A stretch of DNA of 64,000 nt. Origin: Metaphire vulgaris (taxonomy: Eukaryota; Annelida; Clitellata; Crassiclitellata; Megascolecidae). The notes under the pieces were generated by a model. It worked only from the letters and a program-made list of their open reading frames with translations, was not told where the DNA came from and did no database searches. Below, in pieces: positions 49,950-61,852 of this stretch. How positions within the stretch are numbered: position 1 is the stretch's first letter; the number at the start of each line of letters is the position of its first letter. The position numbers and the translations under genes were made by a program. The DNA is taken from contig CM030842.1 in assembly GCA_018105865.1 (NCBI GenBank), positions 15,352,867 to 15,416,866 on the forward strand. The letters are read 5' to 3'.

Positions 49950-50021
<72 letters not shown>
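49940..50021. repeat. (AT)n microsatellite
   Basis: TATATA runs with a few interruptions. Similar runs lie at 19,430-19,470, 21,040-21,078, 43,898-43,946, 57,790-57,820 and 58,795-58,832. Confidence 0.9.
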
Positions 50022-50024
<3 letters not shown>

Positions 50025-50513
50025 GTCTCCAACGTTCTGTCTCCAACGTTATGTGATAATATATGTGATAAAGATGACGTTGACCATTAATACACGAGTC
50101 GATCTGAAAACGGATGACATTTTAGAATTTTAGATGAATAGTTTTAACCTCGGTCTGTTTTTGTGATAGCCAACACCCCCCTGGAAGGGGTGAAGAAGGG
50201 CTGGGCGGTGCCTGTCACAGACCTGGAGGTGCAACTCATCTGCTGGGGTTGTAGAAAAATTCCTGTGCTCGAGTCTATGCAGAAGGGTTGCATGATCTAA
50301 ACACTGAACGCTGTGCAGTGCGTGGCGTGCAATAGAGATGCGCAGTGCCAAACGAAGTTGTAATTAATTGCATGATAGTACTGTATACTGTCGAGGGGGT
50401 GGGTCTTTGAAATTACTGCAAGTGCATGCACTGCACTGGATTCTGTTTGCTCTCTGAAGATTTCCAAGTTCCCAACACCGACTGTTTTTATGACGAATCG
50501 CTAATAAGTCCAG

Positions 50514-50779
<266 letters not shown>

Positions 50780-51189
50780 TATATATATATTATATGTATA
50801 TATATATCTGCCATGATGTCCTGTTACGAGTATCTAGTGTTCCGCTAACAGCTACCAGATGAGCATTGGAAGTATTCCCAGTGGCAATCATCCTCTTTGG
50901 CTTCGCGTGCATTTCTATCAATCACGGAAAGCACTGTCCTCCGCTCTATGATCCGCCCTGACTAAACAGGTGGCGCTGGGATTCGAGGATGCAATAAAGA
51001 CCCCCACCCCACCCCATCCCCACCCTCACCAAACGCCGACAAGTTTTTGTGGGGTGGGGAGGAAAACACGACAAGAGAACCCTATAGGCAATAACAGCCT
51101 AACCCCGGATTGAACTATAATAGTCAACCAGCTCTGTTGATAGACAGTCGGTGCAAGAGAGAGAGAAAGAGAGAGAGAAGAGAGAGAGA

Positions 51190-51286
<97 letters not shown>

Positions 51287-51459
51287 TAGAAAGAGCAGAC
51301 TTTACTAATCAGTCAACCGGTCAAAACAAACTAGTCATTTGTCAGATAGTAAAACCAAGGATTTCCATCAACTTGTTTTGAGTGTAATCGTAGAGTTAGT
51401 GCAGTTTGGTTTTTGAGAGAGAGAGAAGATAGCAGATTGGTAACGCCCTAGAGTAGAAC

Positions 51460-51828
51460 CAGTGGCGTAGCTAGGATTTTTAGGCCCTAATGCAAAAATT
51501 ATTAATGGGCCCTTCAACTTAAAAAGTCACAACATGACGAACAGTGCACTAAGGCTTCAAAAATTTAAACACTTAATAATAACGCATCGTCTGTCACCGG
51601 ATTCCGAAACTGAAAACTGTAAAACGGCTTTGTTTTTTGTAGCGCTGTCATATTTAATACCTAGCCTACCAAATTTATCTGATAAAGACTGATTTTTAAT
51701 GTGTTTTTAATTATTTACTTTTGTTATTATTTACTTTCTTTTTACATTGAGAAGATCAAAAATTGGGCCCCAGTTCTTCTGGGCCCTAATGCCTTGCTTA
51801 TTCTTGCTATATGGTAGCTACGCCTCTT
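51460..51828. mobile_element. hAT MITE with perfect TSD AGTAGAAC
   Basis: Ends CAGTGGCGTAGCTAGG and GGTAGCTACGCCTCTT; TSD at 51452-51459 and 51829-51836. It begins and ends with GGGCCCTAAT-like sequence. Confidence 0.92.
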
Positions 51829-51877
51829 AGTAGAACACTAACGGATTAACGGGATCGAATTTCCGCAGTAGCCCTAA

Positions 51878-52284
51878 GGGGCTGTCCATTAATTATGTCA
51901 ACAATTTTTGGGCAATTTTTGAACCCCTCCCTCTTGTCAACAACTGCCAACTTTCAGTTAACCCCCATAATTACGTCAAAAACTTTGACCCCCCCAAGAT
52001 CAATGACAGGTCCCAATAACAAGGTTATTATTTTTGCGATGATGACCATTTTTTCCTTTTTTGCTCGTCGAGTGTCAAAATGTGATGGTTATGACCTTTT
52101 TGCCATGCTTTTTTCCATTATAATAAGTAGTATTCCATGAAATTTCCTAGTTTTTGATTATTTGTAAAAAGTGAAATTGTTGACGTCAACTTCTCTTGAC
52201 CGCCCCCCTCTCCCCTGTCAACAGCTGTCAAACTTTTTCAAACCCCTCTCCCCTAAATTGTTGACGTAATTAATGGACAGCCCC
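51878..52284. mobile_element. Inverted-repeat element, GGGGCTGTCCATTAATTATG ends
   Basis: The left end is mirrored by GTAATTAATGGACAGCCCC. The interior repeats TTGTCAACA and GACGTCAACTTCTCTTGACC. It is the intact counterpart of the interrupted copy at 62,791-63,809; a fragment lies at about 2,590-2,690. Confidence 0.8.
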
Positions 52285-52497
52285 TAAGATCGATCGATTC
52301 CGCCTTCACTCGCTAGAGGGCGGCGGAAAATGAGGCGTCGACAAACACAGGTCTAGAGTCTAGACTTTAGACTTTGGAACATTGGCAAACCATTGTGACC
52401 GAAGCAACCTCAGCCGAATCTTTCCGCAAGAAACTGAAAACATAGTTATTTAAGATTGGTTTTGACGATTGATTGATTGATTGATTGACTCCACCTG

Positions 52498-52579
52498 TTA
52501 ACCCCTTAACCGTGTATTTAACTGTAACTCAATGTAAAAAATGGACGGATATATCCGGGATCCCCAGTTAAGTGGTTAA
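52498..52579. mobile_element. TTAA-flanked MITE, copy 6
   Basis: TTAA, CCCCTTAACCGTG and CCCAGTTAAGTGG, TTAA; the core matches copy 3. Confidence 0.65.
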
Positions 52580-52611
52580 AGCGCTCTTGTCTTGGACCTT
52601 AGTCGTGTCTA

Positions 52612-53200
52612 TATTGCGCTGAAGAAATTGTCTGATAATAAACCATTCCAGGCTAATGGCGTAAGCCACCTGCGTCGCTGAGAGATCAGTAAGTAAGTAA
52701 GTAAAATCGCGTGGATTTATATAGCGCCTTGGAAAGAGAAGCACAACAGTAGCTGCTTATTCGTAGGCACTCAGCCCCCTTTCTTGAAATAGCTATCTGA
52801 AAGGTATATGATCAGCCATGCAATAGTCAACATCCGAAGAGCAGTGAGGCTAGGATGTTACAGCTATGGAGGAAATGATTTTAGAAAAGGAAGGATTTAA
52901 GCTTAAACCTGAAGACTTGAGGAGACAATGCGGGAATTATAGGAAATGAGGAATCAGATTTTATTGTTTGAAAGTGTCCAAGTCTGCGGAGGGAAGCTGG
53001 GATCGAGTTCCAAAGTCCAGGTGCGGCGTATGAGAAGGCACGGTTGCAAATTTTCAGGAGTGACTGATTCAGCGGGCGTGACAGAGTGAGATGAGATGAC
53101 GAACGTGTGGGTCGAGGAGGCTGAGGGGTTAATAGAGATCTAAGGTAGACAGGTTTTGATGACTGAAGTGAGCTATATGTAGGCCTAAGTGTTATTATCT
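52612..53200 (+). repeat. Interspersed repeat of about 590 bp with TAAG run
   Basis: AAATTGTCTGATAATAAACC and GTAAGCCACCTGCGTCGCTG, then GTAAGTAAGTAAGTAAAATC and GGATTTATATAGCGCC. A truncated copy is nested at about 63,357-63,595, and the 3' part is related to 12,440-12,745. No coding capacity seen. Confidence 0.65.
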
Positions 53201-53972
53201 TATAGGTCTATTGGATACGTTCAGTTATTTTAAGCCAATGTAATGATATTAGTATGGATGAAATATGGATATCAGCGCCGGATCTTACAATCGTTGTAGT
53301 ATGGGACTAACGTTATTTTATTTTTATGGAGGGGTAGAGGCATATGTGCATATGCATTCTATATTCCTAACAACCGCACAATTAGCCTAAATGTTAACGG
53401 ACGATGCTGGGGCCTAGGGTAAGACCATCTGACTCCTGGCTAGGATGCGCAAAAACCGAAATCTTTTATAGAAGGGGTTTTATTTGGCCTAAGCCTAAGC
53501 TTATTCTTTGCCTAGTTACTGTAACTGACTCGATAGATCCGGCTACTTCCTAGTAGTTTCTCGAGTTCTTGAGCCTATTGCACTATATAGGCTTACAAGG
53601 ACAACATATGGTTATAACAGGACCGAGAGTGGATTACACACTGTCGATATCGACTCGTGGATGTTAATTGGTATTTATTGCAATGAAGAGGGCAGGTGAC
53701 TCTGAGTTGAAGATGTTTAACTGGTTTGAAATTTATGATCGGGGACAAACAAACTAACTAACTCGTTAGCCGCCGTGAAGTCGTTCGTCGTTAGGCCTAA
53801 TAACACAAGTCTAACGACTGTTAGCTAAGCCCACATATGCCTAGGGTCTTTTAATAACGTATGATACAAGATAGTTTATTTATTTTTGATTGTTTGTTTC
53901 TATGGTATTGTATATCAACGTGTGTCCCAAGTCATAATTAAGATTGTTTTAGTAGGGAAAAGTAGCAACTTC

Positions 53973-54277
53973 TGCAGTGGCGGTTCCAGGATTTCTTGGT
54001 GGGGGAGGGGTGAAATGAATTCACATGAAGTTGGTGGGCGGGTGAAAATAGAAAGATAAAATCAATAAACTTTGCCGGAAAAGGCTAACAAAATGGAATT
54101 TTACCTTTAATTTTACTACGCTTTTACCGAGAAAAAAAATAAGCTGACAAGCAAAAAAGGTCATCTGCAGTTTTTCTCCCGTATTTTTTCGAGACTTTAA
54201 CCCAAAAATAGGTTTCACAAGCAAACAAATCTGGTGGGGAATGCATCCCCACTCATCCCCCACGTGAAACCGCCACT
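53973..54277. mobile_element. hAT MITE with TSD AGCAACTT
   Basis: AGCAACTT at 53965-53972 and 54278-54285; ends CTGCAGTGGCGGTTCCAGG and GAAACCGCCACT. The left end carries a few extra bases relative to the right. Confidence 0.82.
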
Positions 54278-54671
54278 AGCAACTTGTACATGATGTTGAA
54301 ATCAGAAGTGAACCATTTACGAAACCTACGACTTCAGCAAAGCAGTTTGCCTTCGTGCCCAAAATACACTTACTAAAAAGCGACGTTTAGTTTTTGGCTA
54401 TTGCACGATCTTGACCTAACAAGCCTGCATAAGACACTGGGTAGGGTACGGGGGTCGGACCCCTTTTCTGCCTAGGACCGGTTGTGGGGTTTGCGCAAAA
54501 CCGTTGAGAAATGTTGCGGGGGGTTTGGTGTCAGTGACTGAAGAGAATATGAGAATTTGCGAACAACTCATTGATGACCTTCATTTGGTCGTCGGAAACT
54601 TTTAACCAGAAAATGTCAACTCCCCCCACCATCCATCCACAATTCCAGTATAGTATATAATAATGACTCCC

Positions 54672-54677
<6 letters not shown>

Positions 54678-54768
<91 letters not shown>

Positions 54769-54770
54769 CG
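54678..54770. repeat. (AAT)n microsatellite inside an AATGACTC-type element
   Basis: It interrupts a repeat spanning about 54,645-54,975 that is related to 23,170-23,262. Confidence 0.8.
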
Positions 54771-55204
54771 TTATTCGTGACAAACACAGCACCTAATAGT
54801 ACACAAACAAGGAATAACACAAATCAACTTAACTAAAAAACTAATAAACTAATGACTCCCCGGTCATTATTATGACGGGGGAGTTATGATTATATTTATA
54901 CAGTATATATAGTATATATATATACTAATGACTGGGGAGTTATTATTATATGGGGTTATTATAATATCCTACACCGAAACCGTAGTTTTCATAACATAGA
55001 TTTGTTCGATGTTCGTTTCTGGCTGAAATTTTATCTCGTCCTTCATAAAAGTATATGTTGAGCGTTTGCGCGGACAAAATAAAGCTTGACCATACGTTTT
55101 GTTTATGCAATGCCTTATAGACTGAATTATGACACGAATATTATAATAAATTGCTTCGTAGACGGACTGGTCTGTTTGAAACCAAGAGATTCACCGTCCA
55201 CGAT

Positions 55205-55394
55205 CAGTGCTTATTCTAGGCCTGTTTTTTTTTGGGGGAATTCCCCAGTTTTAAAATTCCCCCTCCAAATTTGTATATGTTGGCTTGAGGAATGGAAATT
55301 TCCCCCCAAAAGCGTGGAGAGACAAATCTTGTCCCCCAAACATTTCAAACTCCCCCCCCAATCCCCAATGTCAAGGTGGCTAGAATAAACACTG
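55205..55394. mobile_element. MITE with CAGTGYTTATTCTAG ends and 9-bp direct repeats
   Basis: Ends CAGTGCTTATTCTAGGCC and GGTGGCTAGAATAAACACTG; GTCCACGAT flanks at 55196-55204 and 55395-55403. Same family as 63,101. Confidence 0.85.
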
Positions 55395-55468
55395 GTCCAC
55401 GATGTCTTGAGCGTACTGAGCTCGAGAAGGCTAACTGCATCATATTACTACTCAAAGTGGAGAAGCAC

Positions 55469-55571
<103 letters not shown>

Positions 55572-55798
55572 CGGTGCTCTAAATATTGAGGGGCTTGCCC
55601 ACCCCCCCCACGCCAAGGTGCTGTAGTATCTTATATGACGATCCTTTACTGAACGCAACATCTTTACATATCAAATTTAAATGGCTTTCATTCACATCAC
55701 TTATTCCAACCCTACTAGAAAAACTGCAATTGATATATATATATATATTAAATAACTTCGTATCAGTATTATTATGTAATGTAAAGTAATTATGTAAT

Positions 55799-55966
55799 CA
55801 GGGATATTTTTACACACACCCTTCAATTTGAGGTCGATCCCTCCCCAAATTTGGTATTAATGTGACAATGGTATGCATACAAAATGCATACTAATTAGCT
55901 CCGTACACCCCTACCCCAATTTGAGGGCAACACTCCCCAAATTTTCCGATCCTAGAAATATCCCTG
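55799..55966. mobile_element. MITE with CAGGGATATTTTTA ends
   Basis: Left end CAGGGATATTTTTA, right end TAGAAATATCCCTG; flanks TATGTAAT and AATGTAAT match at 7 of 8. Related ends occur at 62,509 and near position 120. Confidence 0.75.
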
Positions 55967-56124
55967 AATGTAATGTAAATAGCTATTTATATTGCGCCTG
56001 TTGTATTAATGTTAACAGGCGCATTACAGTGTCAATGATTATGATTATGACGACGAATGACAACTACGATGATGATGATGATGATGCTGATGATGACGAT
56101 GATGATGACGACGACGACGACGAC

Positions 56125-56220
<96 letters not shown>

Positions 56221-56350
56221 AGTGACTTATTTTAACACTGCTGTCGCTGCTATTCTCGAATCTAGATTAGCCAATAAAGAAGTGTTAAAGTATCTATGCG
56301 CATTGACCTATGACCTATTGACCTATGATATAGGCCTATGCTTCGTCTAA

Positions 56351-56878
56351 CTATTCATGAAGTTCGAGCGTGTTACAGTACTGCGACTCGCTGTGTTTTC
56401 CCGCTCCCCTTTGGAATCCAGCGATCCTCGTGGAGTTCATGTAGACAGCGCCTCCTCCTCCCTCTCCCGGCTCTTCGTCCGCATCCTCCTCTTCCGCTTC
56501 CGGTATCCGCGGACCTGCAGCGCTCGTCACTGCGTACTCGTCCTCCGCAGGTTTGATCTTCGGGATCTCCGGGTGCTTCGGTTTCGAACAAAATCCCGAC
56601 ATAAACTGAGACAGGGCGGCGGGCGTGCTGTTCGAAGGCGCTTTGGACGGCGTTGTCTTCCCGGAAGAGCCGGAGTTCAGGACCCAGTAGCGTTCGGAGC
56701 CGCCTGGCATCGATGCCTCCGGCTCCGCGATGTCCTCCTCCCTCGGTCCCCTAGCTCGTCGACGGAGTCAGGAAGGCCCGGATCGACGACGACGGAAACT
56801 CGGTTGGAATTCTGCTCGACACCCGGGGTCCGGATCTTGAACGACCCCGTCTTCCGTTGTACAATAGTAATATTGCGT
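56351..56878 (-). CDS. Lectin-receptor-like gene B, cytoplasmic tail exon, with frame break
   Basis: On the minus strand, acceptor TTTCAACTTTATAG is followed by one base completing the codon split by the upstream transmembrane exon. Coding-like sequence (KTGSFKIRTPGVEQNSNRVS) runs to about 56,750, where the frame changes at a run of four G (CCCC at 56748-56751 on plus), equal to one missing base. The new frame stays open to a stop at 56351. The tail is Ser/Pro/Glu-rich with tyrosines in ERYWVLN, EDEYAVT and AVYMNST; the last fits a Y-x-N SH2-docking pattern. An alternative without a frameshift is an acceptor GAGCTAG just before the run, also in phase, but it lacks a pyrimidine tract. Tail sequence is not similar to receptor A. 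Confidence 0.68.
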
Positions 56879-57074
56879 CTATAAAGTTGAAACAGAGAAT
56901 TACATGTATATGTATATCTTATTATATAATTCTCGATGTCTGTCCGTCGCGTCTGTCCGTCCGCAACACGGCGGGTATTGCAAGACGCTGTTGTCATTGA
57001 CAACCAAATATTGTTTAATCAAAAATGTATTAAAACCAACTGAGCGTTTAACGAAGCGTCTTAATTGCAGCTTA

Positions 57075-57780
57075 AACCCCCGTCCCCCTTCCCTCACCAC
57101 TCCCTCTCCCAATCGTCCAGGCCCCAACCCATTCCCGCCCCGACCCCAAATCCTCTTTCCCCTTCCCTTGCCCATCCTCCTTCCCCTCTCCCCATCCCTT
57201 TCCCTCTCCTCATCCCCCTCCCAATCGCCCATTCCGGCCCCAAACCCCGTTCCCCTCCCTCTCCCCATCCCTTTTCCCTCTCCCCATCCCTTTTCCCTCT
57301 CCCCATCCCTTTCCCAAGCGCTCCGGCTCCAATCCATTCCCGCCCCGGTCCCAAACTTCCGTTCCCTTCCCTCTCCCCATCCCTTCCCTCTCACCACCCC
57401 TCTCCCAATCGCCCTGGCCCCAACCTATTCCTGCCCCCGGCCCCAACCCATTCCCGCCCCGACCCCAAACCCACGTTCCCTTCCCTCTCCCCATCCCTTC
57501 CTCTCACCACCCCTCTCCCAATCGCCCAGACCCCAACCCATACCTGCCCGCCCTGCCCGACAGGCCCCAAACCCCCGTTCCATTCTCTCTCCCCCCCTCT
57601 CCCAACCCCCGTACCTCTCTCCATCCCTCTCCCAATCGCCCTGACCCCAACCCATCACCGCTCCGCCCTACCCCCACCGGCCCCAAACCCCGTTCCCAAA
57701 CCTATACAACGCTGCTCCGAAAACCCGACAACACACTTTCTTCTCCCAAACCTCCCTTCCCTCTTCCAATGCCCTGCCCC
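57075..57780. repeat. Pyrimidine-rich C-tract minisatellite in gene B's last intron
   Basis: About 700 bp with almost all purines on the minus strand. Higher-order units repeat CTCCCAATCGCCC, CCCCAACCCATTCC and CTCTCCCCATCCC. Long Pro/Ser and Gly/Arg ORFs here are composition artefacts. Confidence 0.85.
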
Positions 57781-57784
57781 TTGT

Positions 57785-57822
<38 letters not shown>

Positions 57823-57949
57823 CCTTCCTAGCCTCAATACCTATTTTTTAAATGTAACCTCAAGAGGAGATTAAATTTTCAGACGCCGTCACCGTACTGG
57901 GGATTTAATTTTTTGGAAAAGCGTTCTTCAGAAATGATTGCTGTAACGT

Positions 57950-58450
57950 TTTAAATTTGCTATATCTCAGGCTGTATAGAAGCTAAAAAGATGAGGTTTG
58001 CACCATTGTTTAGATTGTTTATTCCTCTTTCTAACCGTCCGTGCAAAACAAAAAATTTGGGGGTAGAGTCCACTTTACGGCCTAAAATATCACCCTCTCC
58101 CCCGAAAATGTTTAAAGCCCCCTAGCAAAATATTTTCAGCGGTAACCCCACTTTGGTCAGCGGCAAAGTTCTGAAGGGATGTCAGAGGAACAAAATAAAG
58201 ATAAGTTTGAAAATCGGTTGACATTTGGCAAAGATCTATCAATTCTAACCCGATGACCCCAATGTTTGAACATAAGTATTATCGGCGAATTTCGCGAAAG
58301 TTTTGAATTCTGAGAAAGTTTCCAAATTTTTTTTGAATTTGCTATATCTCGGGCTATATAGGAGCTAAAGAAGATGAGGTTTGCACCATTGTTTAGCTAT
58401 TTTATTCCTCTTTCTAACCCTCTGTGCAAAACAAAAAAGTTCAGCGTTCA
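57950..58450. repeat. Direct repeat of about 110 bp, two copies about 380 bp apart
   Basis: Both copies (about 57,957-58,065 and 58,337-58,438) contain GATGAGGTTTGCACCATTGT and TTTATTCCTCTTTCTAACC. A further local duplication of about 75 bp with CATTTGCGCAAAATC lies at 58,655-58,775. Confidence 0.8.
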
Positions 58451-58793
58451 CGAGCTTTCCGACAATCAAGTGAGAATGAGGAGCAGGCTGTTGCTTGGCG
58501 TGCAAAAGCAGCACAGCAAACAAGAGAATCAAGCACTGCATGTCGTTCGACACTGCCAAATCAGTACACCTTCCTGACTATCAAGGTTCAGAAAATTCCT
58601 GCGAATGGGCGTTAACTCGGTTGAAGGAAAAGGCGGCGAGTGAAGGACATCTAATTGCGCAAAATGCTATTGCATTTGCGCAAAATCTGGAGGTAAAACA
58701 GCCAATCTCCCCGTCATATAATGCTATTTCATTTGCGCAAAATCGGGTGGTAAACAGCCAATGTCCCCGTCATTTTTGACGGGTAAACACCTA

Positions 58794-58835
<42 letters not shown>

Positions 58836-58874
58836 CGTCATTTGTCCTTAAGATACGTCGTTATCTGCAGACAG

Positions 58875-59410
58875 TATAGGGGTATCCAGTGTTCACCAAC
58901 AAAGTCCGGTTGCTCCGCCCACTGGTGGGCAGAAACCATAGAAACCATTGTCGTCTATTAATAGACGCCAATGGCAGAAGCAGTGGCGTAACGTGACTTT
59001 TCGGGGCCCGGGGGGCATCTTTGTCATGGGGGCCCCAAATTTTCAAAGTTTCGGGCTGACGAGCAAAAAAAAAAAGGTCATCGCCTCCTTTTTTTACCCT
59101 AACGAGCAAAAAAAAAGGTCATCGCCTCCTTTTTTACCCTAACGAGCAAAAAAAAAAAGATCATCGCCTCCTTTTTTCCCTTACGAGCAAAAAAAAGGTC
59201 GTCAGCACGTTTACTTCTATGGTTAGATTAAGGAAGTTAGGTTAACCCTAACCTAACCTAGCTTAGACCCCTCTTTGGGGCCCCGCCCGGGGCCCGGGGG
59301 CAGTCAACAAAGTGCCCCCCCCCCCCCACGTTACGCCACTGGGCAGAAGCAGATTTCTAGCTGGTGGGCATAGATCAGTGACCATAGAGATTGTTCTGGA
59401 TACTCCTATA
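58875..59410. mobile_element. TATAGGGGTATCCAG MITE split by a hAT MITE
   Basis: Inverted copy of 34,736-34,902; the halves are rejoined by removing 58,981-59,341 and one copy of GGCAGAAG. Confidence 0.85.
58981..59341. mobile_element. hAT MITE with perfect TSD GGCAGAAG and tandem motif array
   Basis: Ends CAGTGGCGTAACGTGAC and CACGTTACGCCACTG; TSD at 58973-58980 and 59342-59349. It holds four tandem copies of ACGAGCAAAAAAAAGGTCAT (59,057-59,200). Confidence 0.95.
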
Positions 59411-59714
59411 GGCCTAATTATAAAAAAATATATAGTTAGGCATTTCTATAGCACCATTTATACACTGTAATACCAAAGGGTATCAATCGATGGTACCTCA
59501 AATCCATCCGCTAAAAACCAGGTCATTCCAGAGATCAGGCAGAGTGGAAAACAGCAAGACAGAGCTAAGGAGGAAATGCTAACTCGAATATGCCATTAGT
59601 AGCTGCATCATCCGTGAATCTCAGATTGTTTGTATTTTGTCCTATTAGAATTCCTTCTAAATGTTCTTTGTTTTCCATATTTTCCTCTTCATATGCACTA
59701 AAGAACTTAAATCA

Positions 59715-59716
<2 letters not shown>

Positions 59717-59767
<51 letters not shown>

Positions 59768-59774
59768 TTATTAT

Positions 59775-59808
<34 letters not shown>

Positions 59809-59838
59809 TGTTGTTGTTGACGGTTATGGTAGTGGTGG

Positions 59839-59906
<68 letters not shown>

Positions 59907-59935
59907 GTGATGATAGTGATGATAGTGATGACGAT
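59717..59935. repeat. (ATT)n(AGT)n(GTT)n(GAT)n compound microsatellite
   Basis: Four trinucleotide arrays in succession, in intron sequence of gene B. Confidence 0.9.
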
Positions 59936-60356
59936 ATTATTGTACGCGAAGTGCAATATGGCATCAGAATACCACAGGATGAAGTAGCCTGGACCGTGCA
60001 TCTCCGTTATTTAGGCTGTAACTAAGAATACATTCGAAGACAGATGTTTTTACTAGTTTATGTCAACTTTTAGAGTCTGTTTGACCGGACAAGGCAAATT
60101 GGAACGTTTGCTGAAGATGAATTATCTCTATTCTGGATCGAAATCGATTTCATTTTCGCTTCCAGTTGTCTTCGGCGGATAACTAATTGCCTTCCAAAAT
60201 TGCTGTTTAAAAACTCAACGGTTCTTTATAGCAGCTGGCCGCAACCGTATGTAGGCATACTGTAAATGGAGATGGGCCAATGGCATATGTGTTGACTGTA
60301 AATAGCCTATGATATAGGCTAATAAAATTTAAAAAATATAACTTATATATAACGTA

Positions 60357-60606
60357 CAGTGGCGTAGCCAGGATTTCCCGAAGGGGATTTGGTTTTTGGT
60401 TTTCACCGTGACCAACTTCGAAAAATTCTTGACAAGCAAAAAATTGGTCGTCACCTCTTGCACCATGTTACATTCTATAACCAAGTAGCCAAGGGGAGTT
60501 TGACCCACAAAATCGCGTCCCAAAATAAAAAAATGCATAAAAACTCGTTAAACTCACCAGCCAATGGGGGTTTAACACCTAAAACCCCCACTTAGCTACG
60601 CCACTA
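60357..60606. mobile_element. hAT MITE with perfect TSD ATAACGTA
   Basis: Ends CAGTGGCGTAGCCAGG and TTAGCTACGCCACTA; TSD at 60349-60356 and 60607-60614. Confidence 0.9.
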
Positions 60607-61068
60607 ATAACGTATATATATAAATAAATAAATATAACATATTATTATAGCCTTTAATATAGGCTGATGGCTGTGCTTGGAAATGCCCTACTTGCACTCG
60701 CTTGCTCCCATATTTCCTACCATGGCATACCCACGCTGTTGTGCAGCAGTTTCCAGAAAAGAGATCGAATGCTCCGTTTATTTCAACTGCTACTGTAAAA
60801 CCTCAATTCTGAAATGATACTGTGGCTTCTGAGTGTGTGCGAAGCTGCTCATAACGGTGATCTGCCGACGAGCGTTCTGCTTTTAATAATAAACGGTCTA
60901 ACTCATTAACAGTTTAATCGAGATCTTAAAAATCATGGCACTCAAGTATAGGCTAGTTTAGCCTATATGAAAAAGTAGGGACCCAATCCATATATCCCCC
61001 CCTCTTCCCTAGCCTAGTCTCGCAAAAAGTGGGCGAGGGGCTCGAGTGCCCTAACAGATGTTTGCGCC

Positions 61069-61411
61069 CAGTGGCGTATCCAAAGGGGGTTGAGGGTTAA
61101 ACCCCTCTTGGCTGCCGAAAACAATATTTTTAATGATTTTCCATGCACTTTTAATTTTGTGACGCAACTTTAGGGTCAACCCCCCCTTCTTGGGTATAGA
61201 ATGTAGAATGTAACGGTGTCTAAGAGGCGAGGACCTTTTTGCTTGTCTGGCTTGTCAGGGAAAAATAGTGTTGATGGCCTTTCTTTGCTTGTCAGGAAAA
61301 AACTGGAAATGATAACGTTTTTGCTTGTCAAGATTTTTCTAAAGTTGGCGTTGGTCCCAATCAAAAACCAAAATCCAAAACCCCTTTCCGGAAATTCTGG
61401 CTACGCCACTG
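61069..61411. mobile_element. hAT MITE, CAGTGGCGTA family
   Basis: Ends CAGTGGCGTATCCAAAGG and TTCTGGCTACGCCACTG; flanks TTTGCGCC and TTTACGCC match at 7 of 8. It lies just 3' (minus-strand sense) of gene B's transmembrane exon. Confidence 0.85.
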
Positions 61412-61664
61412 TTTACGCCTATGGAATCAAACCGACCGTTCCATTTCCCAAATAGGTAACCTACTCTAATTAATCAGCGCGTTACTGATGTCCACGAACT
61501 TCTAGAAAGTAAATCTTGAAGAATAAGTCCTACGATGGACGTTTCAATCAACCAGCCACTAGACTTCTATGGCGCCATGCACCCCCTGTCAATGAATGCC
61601 TTGGTTTTTTTTAATCAAAGGACTTGTTAATTCGGACTCGCAGAGGCGTAGCCAGCCTACTTAC

Positions 61665-61761
61665 TGTCTGCATCGTTGGCACTCTCGCACAGCGAGGGCG
61701 ACGACCAGAGCAACAATAATGACCAACGCCGCCGCCAACAGCCTCAAAGCCAACGTATGAT
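61665..61761 (-). CDS. Lectin-receptor-like gene B, transmembrane exon
   Basis: On the minus strand, acceptor CTGTTTTCAG and donor GACA/GTAAGT bound a 97-nt exon, phase 1 to phase 2. It encodes a hydrophobic helix (LRLLAAALVIIVALVVALAV) followed by a polar, partly basic end (RECQRCR). Its length, phases, strand and first codon (a split Asp) match the transmembrane exon of receptor A. The upstream exons (stalk, lectin domain, signal peptide) are not visible before the window ends, so the lectin identity is inferred from this similarity. Confidence 0.72.
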
Positions 61762-61852
61762 CTGAAAACAGCAAAACCATCGAACGCTGAACCCGTGTCG
61801 TCGTCGTCGCAAACCGGTCCTAGCTGCGGGATTCACCGTGGGGCCTAATACA

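Noticed and set aside
57065..57874. Pro/Ser-rich ORF of 269 codons and overlapping Gly/Arg ORFs
   Set aside because: Every frame of this C-rich minisatellite is open and low complexity; no start, splice or domain evidence.
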